Source of the DNA: Sulfuricurvum sp.
Lineage (GTDB): Bacteria > Campylobacterota > Campylobacteria > Campylobacterales > Sulfurimonadaceae
Reading direction: 5' to 3'
NCBI GenBank assembly: GCA_030696775.1
Contig: JAUYRN010000027.1
Coordinates: 124,001-188,000 of the forward strand
DNA: 64,000 nucleotides
Shown in pieces: positions 8,147-17,613 of the stretch; position 1 is the stretch's first letter; each line of letters starts with the position of its first letter. Position numbers and translations under genes: made by a program. The notes below the pieces were generated by a model, which did no database searches, was not told the DNA's origin, and worked only from the letters and a program-made list of their open reading frames with translations.

Positions 8147-8188
8147 ATTATAATCTTTTTAGTCGCTTTAACCATTGACCTATATCAA
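8147..8188 (-). promoter_or_regulatory. Class II FNR-type promoter of the FmdE-like gene
   Basis: On the minus strand the near-palindrome TTGATATAGGTCAA (8188-8175; one mismatch to TTGAT-N4-ATCAA) is followed by a perfect TATAAT (8152-8147). The distance from the box centre to the first base of the -10 is 29.5, which places the box at about -41.5. The same geometry is seen at two other boxes in this window. The TATAAT sits inside an 18-bp perfect palindrome (8142-8159), which could also act as an operator or as an AT-rich terminator for the gene ending at 8185. Confidence 0.65.
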
Positions 8189-9039
8189 TCGCGTAATACA
8201 ATCTGACGCAAAGCCTCTTCAAATGACGGATGTAAAAATTCAAATCCATTCTTCAAAAGTTTCTCCGGATATACCTCTTTCGAGTCAAGCATAACCGATG
8301 AACCTTCACCAAAAGCTAGTTTTACAAGCCATGCCGGAAGCGTAAAGAAAGTTGGGCGATGCAATACCTTTCCAATAATTTTGGTTTGAGACGCATTACT
8401 AAGAGGAAGAGGTGCCGTGAAATTTACGACGCCGTTCAAATTAGCATGGTCAATTAAAAAAGCGCAAGCACGAACAAGATCGTCTAAATGAATCCATGAA
8501 ACCATTTGCGTTCCATCTCCCATTTTGCCCCCCAATCCCATTTTAAAAGGAGGTAATATTTTTTGCATTGCACCGCCATCTTTACCCAAAACTACTCCAA
8601 ATCGCATCACGCATACTCTCGTTTTCTTTGCTGCCATTGCTGCCTTTTCCCAATCCATGACCAAGGTAGCCAAAAAATCATTGGCAAAGGCTTCAGAGGC
8701 TTCTGTATGCTGATGGTCTCCATCATAAATACCTACCGCAGATGCATTTATAAAGGTAGAAGGAGGATTGCTGCATGCAACAATAGCGGCTGCCAGTTTA
8801 TCGGTACTTTCCAAACGACTTTGACGTAATATATTTTTATAACTCTCACTCCAGCGCCCCAAGATATTGGCACCTGAGAGATTAATGACCACATCTGCAT
8901 TTTCAATCGTTTTGACAATTTTTTCAACTGAGGTATCGGCACGAATACTCAAGCCCACAACCGTATCGGATCGTTGCAATAAATACTCACGTAAAGCACT
9001 TCCGACAAATCCACTCATTCCACAAATAACAATTTTCAT
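8185..9039 (-). CDS. TIGR01777-family NAD(P)-binding epimerase-like protein
   Basis: The 284-residue protein opens with a Rossmann motif (IVICGMSGFVGSALREYLL), continues with NLSGANILGRWSESYK, FINASAVGIYDG and MRFGVVLGKDGGAMQKILPPFKMGLGG, and ends in a DUF1731-like C-terminal domain (ALHRPTFFTLPAWLVKLAFGEGS...). This is the TIGR01777/YfcH family of SDR epimerase-like proteins. Tyr in the usual YxxxK position is replaced by SAVGIYD, typical of the family. The substrate is unknown. A ribosome site AAAGGG precedes the ATG. Confidence 0.9.
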   Translation of the reverse strand: MKIVICGMSGFVGSALREYLLQRSDTVVGLSIRADTSVEKIVKTIENADVVINLSGANILGRWSESYKNILRQSRLESTDKLAAAIVACSNPPSTFINASAVGIYDGDHQHTEASEAFANDFLATLVMDWEKAAMAAKKTRVCVMRFGVVLGKDGGAMQKILPPFKMGLGGKMGDGTQMVSWIHLDDLVRACAFLIDHANLNGVVNFTAPLPLSNASQTKIIGKVLHRPTFFTLPAWLVKLAFGEGSSVMLDSKEVYPEKLLKNGFEFLHPSFEEALRQIVLRD

Positions 9040-9050
9040 ATTTAACCCTT

Positions 9051-11162
9051 TTACAATGAACTTATTTTTATAACTACTTGATTTCTTCCCTGATCTTTTG
9101 ACACATAAAGCTGCTCATCGGCCTCTTTATAAAGTTGTTCGTGCGTCATGATGGATTCAGGTCGATATACAAAAATTCCCATAGAGATGGTAACATACTG
9201 CGAAGCATCATTATTTTTATGTAAAATAGCTAATGCTTCGGTTTCATTTCGTATGCGATGTCCTAAATACAAATATTCATCATCACTCATATCAGATACT
9301 ATTATCGCAAACTCTTCGCCACCCAGTCTAAAAGCATATTCACCGCTTCTGGTAGTATACAGCTTTAAAATTTTGGCAATGTGTATCAAGACATCATCTC
9401 CTGCTTGATGCCCATACGTGTCATTGTACAGTTTAAAATGGTCAACATCCAGCATCATCAATGCCATAGTATGATTGTGTCGCTTAGCACGGTTCATCTC
9501 TTCTTGAATGGTCAATATGTAATGCCGTCGATTATATAAATCAGTCATAGGATCAGTAATCGCTAGTTCTTCGATACGCTTTTGATATGTAATATCATGT
9601 CGTATAGCTGTATATCCAATAATTTTTCCATTTTCAAAATTAGGTGAGATAACAGTATCAACCCAATAATTACTGCCATCAGCTTTACGATTTTTAATCT
9701 CTCCATGCCATATTTTACCATTGCTAATAGTTTCCCAAAGATTTTTAAAAAAATCATCTGGCATGTCAGGATGGCGAATAATACGATGATTTTGTTCAAG
9801 TAACTGTTCTTTTGAATAGCCACTAATTTGACAAAATGCTTCCGAAGCATATATGATGATTCCATCTGTATTAGTTTGAGATGTAATGACATATTGGTCA
9901 ATAATTTTTATGTACTCTTGGAGCTTATGCGTTTTATCTTCAATACGTGTTTCTAATGTACGATTAAGCTCTTCAAGCTCACTTTTTTGAGTATTTAGTG
10001 CAATATTGGTCTCATATAATTGTGTCATTTTTTGTTTGATTTCAATCGCCATTTTTTGAAATGCGTGAGTAAGCAATTGCCACTCATGATCGTATTCACT
10101 GCTGTTAATCTCAATATCATAGTGACCGTTTGAAATCAATAAGGCATTATGGCTCAGCTCTTGAATCGGTTTTGCAAACGAGCGCAGTGCAATAATAATC
10201 ATGCCAAAGACAACCGTGACACCAATGAAAAATAATAATAGTAACGATGTTGTTTGCTTGTACCATTCGTACAGTAATTCACTTTCGTCTATTTTAACCA
10301 TCATTCCACAACGAAGCTCTTTTTGATAGCTCCAGGCAACAACCGAATTCTCCCCTGTTTCGTCAACCATGTATTTTCGTCCGCTTCCGCCACGTACAGC
10401 TTCATAGATTGGATTATCCTGAGGCAACATTAAAAAAGTATGCGGGAAAAAATTTGTGTGCCGCGTGGCAAATATATTTATAAGTTTTTCATTTTCTATG
10501 ACGGCGCTAATCACTTCACCTGTTTTTCCAAGCTCACTGGAATCATTGACAACAGCTTCAATCTCTTTATTATCGATTTGAACCGCGACTACACCGATAA
10601 TTTTCCCATTATCGAGAATCGGCTGAGCAATAAAAGCAGCATAATCATGACTTGGCTGATAAAAGTAAAAATCAGATATGTAAGGAGTCTTATTTTTCAG
10701 TGCATCTTTAAAGACTTCTGCCAACTTGGAACGGCTATATCGACCGGTAAAAAGATTGGTGTGCAAATCATCTTCATGTTTTACACTATAAAGAACATCA
10801 CCATCTATCGAGATTAAAAAAATATCATAAAAATCATTTTTCGTAGTAATAAACGCTAATTTATTCTGCAAGCTTTCAGGGGAATGATTCCAAAAATCTC
10901 TTTTAAAAATAGTATGATGGCGTGAAGCAAAATAAAAAAGTTCAGTTATATTTGTTAAAGAGACATAACGTTGCTGAACATAGTTATCTATGGCTTCAAT
11001 TTTATGATTAAGAATGTTATGAATGCGGTTCAGACCATTATGACGAATCGTTTCACGTACCTCCCATCCGATAAACAACAGAATAATAAATGTAAAAATT
11101 GCGATTGAACTTAGCCAAATAATAGTTCGTTTAAGTATCGTCATTTTATTCGTCAAATACAT
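9051..11162 (-). CDS. Membrane sensor diguanylate cyclase (dCACHE-HAMP-PAS-GGDEF)
   Basis: The 703 residues contain an N-terminal transmembrane helix (about 12-30), a periplasmic double-CACHE sensor (about 35-300), a second transmembrane helix (about 307-328), HAMP, a coiled coil, a PAS domain (about 410-530) and a GGDEF domain. The active-site motif is GGEEF at 614-618, so it should make cyclic di-GMP. The inhibitory-site position five residues earlier reads R605-S-G-E608 instead of RxxD, so product inhibition may be weak or absent. The PAS domain has RHPDMP and NRKADGSNYWV segments like the redox-sensing PAS of Aer. The start ATG at 11162 is preceded by AAAGG. Confidence 0.92.
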   Translation of the reverse strand: MYLTNKMTILKRTIIWLSSIAIFTFIILLFIGWEVRETIRHNGLNRIHNILNHKIEAIDNYVQQRYVSLTNITELFYFASRHHTIFKRDFWNHSPESLQNKLAFITTKNDFYDIFLISIDGDVLYSVKHEDDLHTNLFTGRYSRSKLAEVFKDALKNKTPYISDFYFYQPSHDYAAFIAQPILDNGKIIGVVAVQIDNKEIEAVVNDSSELGKTGEVISAVIENEKLINIFATRHTNFFPHTFLMLPQDNPIYEAVRGGSGRKYMVDETGENSVVAWSYQKELRCGMMVKIDESELLYEWYKQTTSLLLLFFIGVTVVFGMIIIALRSFAKPIQELSHNALLISNGHYDIEINSSEYDHEWQLLTHAFQKMAIEIKQKMTQLYETNIALNTQKSELEELNRTLETRIEDKTHKLQEYIKIIDQYVITSQTNTDGIIIYASEAFCQISGYSKEQLLEQNHRIIRHPDMPDDFFKNLWETISNGKIWHGEIKNRKADGSNYWVDTVISPNFENGKIIGYTAIRHDITYQKRIEELAITDPMTDLYNRRHYILTIQEEMNRAKRHNHTMALMMLDVDHFKLYNDTYGHQAGDDVLIHIAKILKLYTTRSGEYAFRLGGEEFAIIVSDMSDDEYLYLGHRIRNETEALAILHKNNDASQYVTISMGIFVYRPESIMTHEQLYKEADEQLYVSKDQGRNQVVIKISSL

Positions 11163-11312
11163 GGATTCAACCTTTAATCAATCGACTGTTCTATCATAAA
11201 ACTTTATAATAGTAAAGATGACAATTTTTATCTATTAAAGGTATTTTTATCCTATTTTTAGAATATTAGTAACAAAGTTTCATAAAAATATAATTTACAT
11301 GCACTCCAGTAA

Positions 11313-12962
11313 TTACGTATTGTAATTGTACATTTTGAAATAATATTCATGTGCCATACGTCCTGAGTCAAATGCTGGAATAACATCCGACATAGCACTT
11401 TTCATAATCTGTGTCCAATGCTCAGGTTTATCGTAATACATTGGAATGATCTCATTTTCAAGCATATCCATTAGATTTTTATTGTCTTCATAGTCTTGAA
11501 CCTCGATCGGTGTCGTGTGGTCAATCGGAGGAATTGTGAATGAGTTGGAGCCATTTTTAGCAAATTCAGGATGCCATCCATCGTCGGTTGAGAGATGGAT
11601 TGATCCGTTCATACTTGCCGTCATACCGCTTGTACCGCTCGCTTCTCTCGAAACTCTGGGTGTATTCAACCATAAGTCGGAACCTTTTTTTAGCATCGCT
11701 GATAATTCAAGTTCATATCCGACAAGTACTGCCATATTTTTAAAGCAATGGCTGGTGTGAATCAAGTCATTAAACGCATTGATAGCATTATTATCGAATG
11801 GATAAGGTTTACCGGCCCAAATAACTTGAATCGGTTGTTCAGTGCGTTCCAAAAGACATTTAAAGCGTTCTAGATCGTGCTTTAGAAGTCCCGGACGTTT
11901 GTATTCGGCAAAGCGTCGCGCCCAAACAATAGTCAAAATATCCGGGTCAAACATTTTACCCGTCTGATCGGCAACAACATTGAACAACAGACGCTTCAAA
12001 TGCTTTTTACGACCGACCAATGCATAATCTTCATGTTCATCAAGAGCAGATAGCATCCCTTTATCTGTCCAAAAACGACGATTTTGAGCATTGGTAATAT
12101 AGGTTATCTCAGAGCGTCCTTCACACTGTTCCCACATCCGATTCGCTACTGCACCATGGAATTTGGAAACGGCATTGGTCATCTTCGATGAGCGTAAGGC
12201 TCCGACAGTGAGATTAAAAGTTTCATCATTTTCCATTTTCATAATCGTCCGCACGGTGTTTAAATCAAGACCGTTAAAGAATCCAAATTTATGGAGCAAA
12301 AAGATACTATGCTGCTCATTTCCTGAATCTTCAGGGGTATGGGTTGTAAAAACAACCTTCTCTTTGACCTTTTCAATATCCTGATATTTTGCATACAGTT
12401 CGAAAGCCAGAGGAAGGGCATGACCCTCGTTCATATGATAAATATCAATTTTTTGTTTTAAGGCTTCCAGTACTTTTACACCGCCAATTCCCAATACTAT
12501 TTCTTGAGAAATACGAGTCTCTTCATTGCTATCATAAAGTTTATGGGTGATAGTTCGCGCTAAAAAATCGTTTTCAGGAATATCCGTTGAAAGCAAAATA
12601 AGAGGGGCAGAACCAAACACATTGGGTGGAAGGTAAAAAGCTTTAATATGAACTTCTTGAGAGTGAATAGTGACCGTCGCCTGAACGCCCAAATCTTCGA
12701 GAAAATAATAATGCTTACGGATAAATTCCGCTTTTAAATAACGCTTTTCCGTACGTAATTGATCGTAATAGCCAAAGCTCCATAAGATACCGACTCCCAC
12801 TACATTTTGTCGCAGATCGTAAGCGCTTCTCATATGGGAACCTGACAAAAATCCTAAACCACCGGAGTAAACTTTCAATGCCTGATGAATGGCAAATTCC
12901 ATCGAAAAATATGCAACGCTTGTCGCGTATTTCGAGTCAAATTCGTAATCGTGTAAAATCAT
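11313..12962 (-). CDS. glgP: Short alpha-glucan phosphorylase family protein
   Basis: This 549-residue GT35-type protein belongs to the short alpha-glucan phosphorylases (VYSGGLGFLSGSHM, YHMNEGHALPLAFEL, TTHTPEDSGNEQH, WARRFAEYKRP, WAGKPYPFD, EASGTSGMTASMNGS). It should release glucose-1-phosphate from glycogen. The position of the PLP-binding lysine (GMK in classical phosphorylases) is Thr448 here, so ordinary PLP chemistry is in doubt. This may be a trait of a subfamily rather than a defect, since the rest of the sequence is intact. It is the last gene of the nine-gene glycogen operon, 6 bp after pgi. Confidence 0.85.
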   Translation of the reverse strand: MILHDYEFDSKYATSVAYFSMEFAIHQALKVYSGGLGFLSGSHMRSAYDLRQNVVGVGILWSFGYYDQLRTEKRYLKAEFIRKHYYFLEDLGVQATVTIHSQEVHIKAFYLPPNVFGSAPLILLSTDIPENDFLARTITHKLYDSNEETRISQEIVLGIGGVKVLEALKQKIDIYHMNEGHALPLAFELYAKYQDIEKVKEKVVFTTHTPEDSGNEQHSIFLLHKFGFFNGLDLNTVRTIMKMENDETFNLTVGALRSSKMTNAVSKFHGAVANRMWEQCEGRSEITYITNAQNRRFWTDKGMLSALDEHEDYALVGRKKHLKRLLFNVVADQTGKMFDPDILTIVWARRFAEYKRPGLLKHDLERFKCLLERTEQPIQVIWAGKPYPFDNNAINAFNDLIHTSHCFKNMAVLVGYELELSAMLKKGSDLWLNTPRVSREASGTSGMTASMNGSIHLSTDDGWHPEFAKNGSNSFTIPPIDHTTPIEVQDYEDNKNLMDMLENEIIPMYYDKPEHWTQIMKSAMSDVIPAFDSGRMAHEYYFKMYNYNT

Positions 12963-12968
12963 TTCAAC

Positions 12969-14216
12969 TCAGCTTTCAAATTTTTTATACAAAATCTGCT
13001 TGCCCAGTTCAACTCCCGGCTGATCGTAAGTATGAATGTGCATCATCGCACCGACTAAAGACGTTAAGAGTTCATAATACATGATAAGTGTACCGACATT
13101 TGCCTCATCACGCTTAGGAAATACAATCTGATCCGTCGGGATACCGTTCATGTCCAGACTCTCTTTGGTCGCATCGCATTGAAGATTTATGAGGGTATTA
13201 AAGTTTTTGGTGTTAACAAAATCGGTCATTTCTAGATATTTTAAAGAAATATTCGGGATAACGAGAGGCATTTCAAAATCCTCAATCGTAAGGAAAGTGA
13301 CCGTTTTATCTTTGGGTCCCTCGATGAGCAGCTGCAAAAAAGAGTGCTGATCGACTGAACCTATCAACGAAGCAGGCGTTAACCCGACACTCTTGCCCGA
13401 TGAGTCGATTTTACCCAAAGACTCTCCCCATAGCTGAACATACCATTTACACAGATTTTCCAGTTCATTGGCATAGGCAAAAATGACATTAATCGTTTTT
13501 TCGTGGCTGTTGAGGTAAAGATACGAAGCTTTTGTCAAAAGATGATCCTCTTTACGCTCAAAGAAGCGCTGCAAGAAACTTTCTGCTCCCTCAAGCAATG
13601 CTTTGGTATCGTATCCTGCCAATGTCAATGGAACGATTCCCACTGCACTTAAAACTGAAAATCTTCCTCCAACGTTCTGAGGAATCGAAAACTGCGCAAG
13701 GTCATAGTGATTACCGAATTTGGACAATGCCGAACCCTGATCGGTAATGATAAGGATTCGTTCTTTATCACTGCCCTCTATCTCCAAACCAAAATGGGAA
13801 ATAATCGTTTTAAAAATAGAGATGGTCTCTATCGTTGTTCCCGATTTTGAGATGATGATAAAGAGGGTATTTTCTTTTGTGAGCTTGCTCAATGTCTCTG
13901 AAATAATGATCGGATCGGTGTTCTCGAAAAAATGCAACGTTCGAAGGTTGGTTGCTTTTGATTTTAACAAAGAGTCGATCCCTTTTGTCCCCAATGAAGA
14001 ACCGCCGATTCCGACAATCGCAATATCCCGAATCTTTCCGGATGCAAAAATAGAGTTTTTTTGTTTAAAATCCTCAAGGCGCTCAATCAATCCGTCAGTA
14101 TCTGAGGGCAATGCATAATAACCAACCGTTTGGCTATCGCATTCTTCACGGACACTCGCAAAAGCAGCTTCTTGGATAGGGGTTTGGTTCTCATCGAAAT
14201 TGTGTTTAAAAATCAT
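12969..14216 (-). CDS. pgi: Glucose-6-phosphate isomerase
   Basis: A 415-residue PGI/SIS-fold protein that interconverts glucose-6-phosphate and fructose-6-phosphate. Motifs include GIGGSSLGTKG, phosphate-binding ISKSGTTIET, NVGGRFSVLSAVG, ELENLCKWYVQLWGESLGK and the C-terminal signature PGVELGKQILYKK. It is shorter than the 550-residue E. coli enzyme, as is usual for Campylobacterota and Gram-positive forms. Its start overlaps the end of glgB by four bases. In this cluster it links gluconeogenesis to glucose-6-phosphate for glycogen synthesis and to zwf across the divergent operon. Confidence 0.96.
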   Translation of the reverse strand: MIFKHNFDENQTPIQEAAFASVREECDSQTVGYYALPSDTDGLIERLEDFKQKNSIFASGKIRDIAIVGIGGSSLGTKGIDSLLKSKATNLRTLHFFENTDPIIISETLSKLTKENTLFIIISKSGTTIETISIFKTIISHFGLEIEGSDKERILIITDQGSALSKFGNHYDLAQFSIPQNVGGRFSVLSAVGIVPLTLAGYDTKALLEGAESFLQRFFERKEDHLLTKASYLYLNSHEKTINVIFAYANELENLCKWYVQLWGESLGKIDSSGKSVGLTPASLIGSVDQHSFLQLLIEGPKDKTVTFLTIEDFEMPLVIPNISLKYLEMTDFVNTKNFNTLINLQCDATKESLDMNGIPTDQIVFPKRDEANVGTLIMYYELLTSLVGAMMHIHTYDQPGVELGKQILYKKFES

Positions 14217-16147
14217 AGTTTCTCCTGCGATATATGTTTGATATAAAGTACCCCTAGAGGGGGAAGTGTTAGTGTAATTGTAAACTCTCGTGAGTGTGTA
14301 GATTCTGAAACCGCCTCAATAGGTATACTATTCCCAATATTCCACCCTTCGTAGGCAGAAGATTGGGAGTTAAAAATCTCGACATACTCACCGGCATCCA
14401 AAACACCCATTTTATAATTTTCTCGTGTTGCATCGGCAAAGTTGCACACCACATAGATCTTTTCCGAAGGGTTTATGCTTTTTCGGACAAAACTGATGCA
14501 GTTATGACTGAAATCTTGATCATCAATCCACTCAAATCCTTCACGCTTTTCATCCAACTGATGTAAAGCTGGTTCGTTCGTGTAGATATGATTCAAATCA
14601 GAGACCATTTTTTTTAAGCCTGCGTGCAGTGGATTTTCCAAGATATGCCAGTCCAAAGAGCGCTCAAAATTCCATTCCGAATATTGGGCAATTTCACCCC
14701 CCATAAAGAGGAGCTTTTTACCTGGATGCGCCATCATATACCCATACAACGAGCGTAAATGAGCAAATTTCTGGTTGGTGTCTCCCGGCATTTTGTTGAT
14801 CAGGGAACCTTTCATGTGGACGACCTCATCGTGACTCAGAGGAAGCATGAAATTCTCATCAAAACCATACCACATACTAAAAGTCAGCTGTGCATGGTGG
14901 TGCTGTCGGTGAATCGGATCAAAACTCATGTATTTGAGCGAATCGTGCATCCATCCCATGTTCCATTTAAACCCAAACCCTAAACCGCCGACATCGACTG
15001 GACGGGTTACCATTGGATACGCCGTCGATTCTTCGGCAATCATCAAGATATCGGAAAATTCTCCATAAAGACTGGTGTTGAGTTTTTTCAAAAATTCTAC
15101 CGCTTCAAGATTGATATCTCCGCCGTCTTTGTTGGGGATCCACTCTCCCTCTTTTCGGGCATAGTTGAGATACAGCATCGACGCGACTGCATCGACGCGA
15201 ATACCGTCTATGTGGTATTTGTCTACCCAAAACATCGCTGAGCTGATGAGAAACGACTGAACTTCGTTGCGCCCGTAGTTGAAAATAATGCTACCCCACT
15301 CTGGATGGTACCCCTGACGCGGATCGTCATGCTCATACAGTGCGGTTCCATCAAAGTTGATAAGTCCGTGCATATCGACCGCAAAATGCGACGGTACCCA
15401 GTCCATAATCACCCCGATACCGTTTTCATGAAGAGTACTGATAAGGTACATCAAATCTTGCGGTGTCCCAAAACGGGACGTTGCGGCAAAATAGCCCACA
15501 ACCTGATATCCCCATGAACCGAAAAATGGATATTCGGTGAGAGGCATAAACTCGACATGGGTGTAGTTCATCTCAATCAGATACGCAACCAGTTCAACGG
15601 CAAGCTCACGGTAGGTTAAAAATCGGTCTCCCTCTTCTACGTTTCGTCTCCATGACCCAACGTGCATCTCATAGACGCTGATGGGGGCATCATGGGCATT
15701 GTTGGCATGACGGTTTTGCATCCATTTAGTATCGTCCCACCCGTAATCTTCTAAGCTCCACACTCTTGAAGCCGATTTTGGCGGTAATTCAGCAAAGAAT
15801 CCAAATGGGTCACTTTTATCATGGATGATGTTATGAAACTGCGAGACGATGTGATATTTGTAAGTAATCCCCTGCTCTACTCCCTCAATAAACCCTTCCC
15901 AAATCCCTGATTCATCAGGGCGTAAGACGAGAGGATGGGTGAGTGTATCGTAGTCGTTAAAATCACCCCTCACACTGACACTCGCTGCATTGGGTGCCCA
16001 TACGGCGAAATAGACCCCTGATTTTCCCTCATGCACCATCGCATGGGAGCCTAATTTATCGTAGAGCTTGGTATGAGTTCCTTGCTTGAAGAGATAAATG
16101 TCCATCTCGCTTAAACGCGAAACATCATAGCGTATCAGATGATTCAT
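14213..16147 (-). CDS. glgB: 1,4-alpha-glucan branching enzyme
   Basis: The 644-residue GH13_9 enzyme makes the alpha-1,6 branches of glycogen. It has an N-terminal CBM48 domain (about 30-125; YFAVWAPNAASVSVRGDFNDY), a TIM-barrel with YEMHVGSWRR, GIRVDAVASMLYLNY (nucleophile Asp), MIAEEST (acid/base Glu) and LPLSHDEVVHMKGSL, and a C-terminal beta domain. Length matches the shorter branching enzymes without the extra N1 domain. It overlaps glgA upstream by four bases and pgi downstream by four bases. Confidence 0.97.
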   Translation of the reverse strand: MNHLIRYDVSRLSEMDIYLFKQGTHTKLYDKLGSHAMVHEGKSGVYFAVWAPNAASVSVRGDFNDYDTLTHPLVLRPDESGIWEGFIEGVEQGITYKYHIVSQFHNIIHDKSDPFGFFAELPPKSASRVWSLEDYGWDDTKWMQNRHANNAHDAPISVYEMHVGSWRRNVEEGDRFLTYRELAVELVAYLIEMNYTHVEFMPLTEYPFFGSWGYQVVGYFAATSRFGTPQDLMYLISTLHENGIGVIMDWVPSHFAVDMHGLINFDGTALYEHDDPRQGYHPEWGSIIFNYGRNEVQSFLISSAMFWVDKYHIDGIRVDAVASMLYLNYARKEGEWIPNKDGGDINLEAVEFLKKLNTSLYGEFSDILMIAEESTAYPMVTRPVDVGGLGFGFKWNMGWMHDSLKYMSFDPIHRQHHHAQLTFSMWYGFDENFMLPLSHDEVVHMKGSLINKMPGDTNQKFAHLRSLYGYMMAHPGKKLLFMGGEIAQYSEWNFERSLDWHILENPLHAGLKKMVSDLNHIYTNEPALHQLDEKREGFEWIDDQDFSHNCISFVRKSINPSEKIYVVCNFADATRENYKMGVLDAGEYVEIFNSQSSAYEGWNIGNSIPIEAVSESTHSREFTITLTLPPLGVLYIKHISQEKL

Positions 16148-17613
16148 CCTTTTCTCCCCTCTTTGATGGTGTAATAAAGGGCTTCATACTCGCGTCCTGC
16201 AACGTCCCAGTCAAACCGTCGGCTCATTGCATTGTGTTGCATCTGCCTAAATCCGTTGGGGTCATTGTACCATGTATGAACTGCCCATCCAACGGTATTG
16301 ATAAGCGCGTCAGTCGTAGCGTCGTAAAATTTGAACCCTGTACCGTTGGATGAGTCATTTTGGTAGTTTTCAATCGTATCGTCCAGTCCGCCCGTTGCCC
16401 GAACGATGGGGAGCGTTCCATAGCGAAGAGAGTAAATTTGATTCAAGCCGCACGGCTCAAAGAGTGAGGGCATCAAAAACAAATCGGATGCCGCTTCGAT
16501 TTGATGAGCGAGATCGTTCCGATAGCCGATGAAACAGCTGAATTTATCCGGATAGATTGCTGCGATGTGGCTAAAAAAGGATTCTGCCCATTTTTCTCCC
16601 GCACCCAGCATGACGATTTGAATGTCCATTTCCAACAGTTTATGGATCGAGGATGAAAGCAAAGCAATCCCTTTTTGTTCGGCTAAACGCCCAACGAGAC
16701 CTATAAGGGGAACTTCGGGTCTTTGGGGAAGATGAAATGTCTCTTGCAAAGCACGTTTGCACAAAACTTTACCGCTCATATCCTCGACATCAAAATGTTT
16801 AGGGATAAACGGATCGATTGCAGGGCTCCATTCGTCGTAATCGACTCCGTTTAGTATCCCGTGTAATTTGTAAGAATACTTACCGATGAGTCCCTCTAAG
16901 CCCCATCCAAATTCCTCTGTACAGATCTCTTGAGCATATTTACGGCTTACCGTACTGACTGCATCGACGTGGATGATTCCTCCTTTGAGAAGGTTAACGC
17001 TGCCGTTGTCTTCAAGATCGTAAAAATGTTCCCAGCCAATGGCGAGTACGTCCATCACCCCTTTGTAAAACTTCCCTTGATGCTGGAGATTATGGATGGT
17101 AAGCAGCGTTCCTGTGTGAGCAAAATCTCTATCATGCTTATACAACGTGTTCAGCATCACAGGAATTGCCGCTGTATGCCAATCATTGGCATGAATCACG
17201 TCGGGATGAAAATGAAGTTTCTTTGACAATTGCATCACAGCGCGTGAAAAGAAGATAAATCGATTATCGTTGTCTGCGAACCCTTCTCCATTTGTATCAT
17301 ACAAATCACTGCGACCAAAATACTCTTCATAGTCGATGAAATACACGGGGATATCAGTTTGCGGTAAAAGTCCTTCATAGACTCCTGCCCACAACTCTCC
17401 CATCACTCCCATCGGAACTCCAAGAGAGCCTTCCATCCGTTTTAAACCGTATTTCTCACGATCAACGAGATAGTAGCGAGGCATGACTAAACGTACATCA
17501 TGCCCAAGTGCTCGAAGTGCTTTAGGAAGAGCTCCGGCGACATCGGCTAAACCGCCTGTCTTCGCAAAAGGGACAATCTCTGAGGCAGCGATAAGAATAT
17601 TCAGTTTAGACAT
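16144..17613 (-). CDS. glgA: Glycogen synthase (first of two GlgA copies)
   Basis: This 489-residue GT5 enzyme carries the nucleotide-glucose binding motif KTGGLADVAGALPKAL at the N-terminus, HANDWHTAAIP in the middle, and GLVGRLAEQKG with PSLFEPCGLNQIYSLRYGTLPIVRATGGLDDT in the C-terminal Rossmann domain. It elongates alpha-1,4-glucan from ADP- or UDP-glucose. The gene overlaps its upstream paralogue by 13 bases and glgB by four bases. The two paralogues differ widely in sequence, so this is not a recent duplication. Confidence 0.95.
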   Translation of the reverse strand: MSKLNILIAASEIVPFAKTGGLADVAGALPKALRALGHDVRLVMPRYYLVDREKYGLKRMEGSLGVPMGVMGELWAGVYEGLLPQTDIPVYFIDYEEYFGRSDLYDTNGEGFADNDNRFIFFSRAVMQLSKKLHFHPDVIHANDWHTAAIPVMLNTLYKHDRDFAHTGTLLTIHNLQHQGKFYKGVMDVLAIGWEHFYDLEDNGSVNLLKGGIIHVDAVSTVSRKYAQEICTEEFGWGLEGLIGKYSYKLHGILNGVDYDEWSPAIDPFIPKHFDVEDMSGKVLCKRALQETFHLPQRPEVPLIGLVGRLAEQKGIALLSSSIHKLLEMDIQIVMLGAGEKWAESFFSHIAAIYPDKFSCFIGYRNDLAHQIEAASDLFLMPSLFEPCGLNQIYSLRYGTLPIVRATGGLDDTIENYQNDSSNGTGFKFYDATTDALINTVGWAVHTWYNDPNGFRQMQHNAMSRRFDWDVAGREYEALYYTIKEGRKG

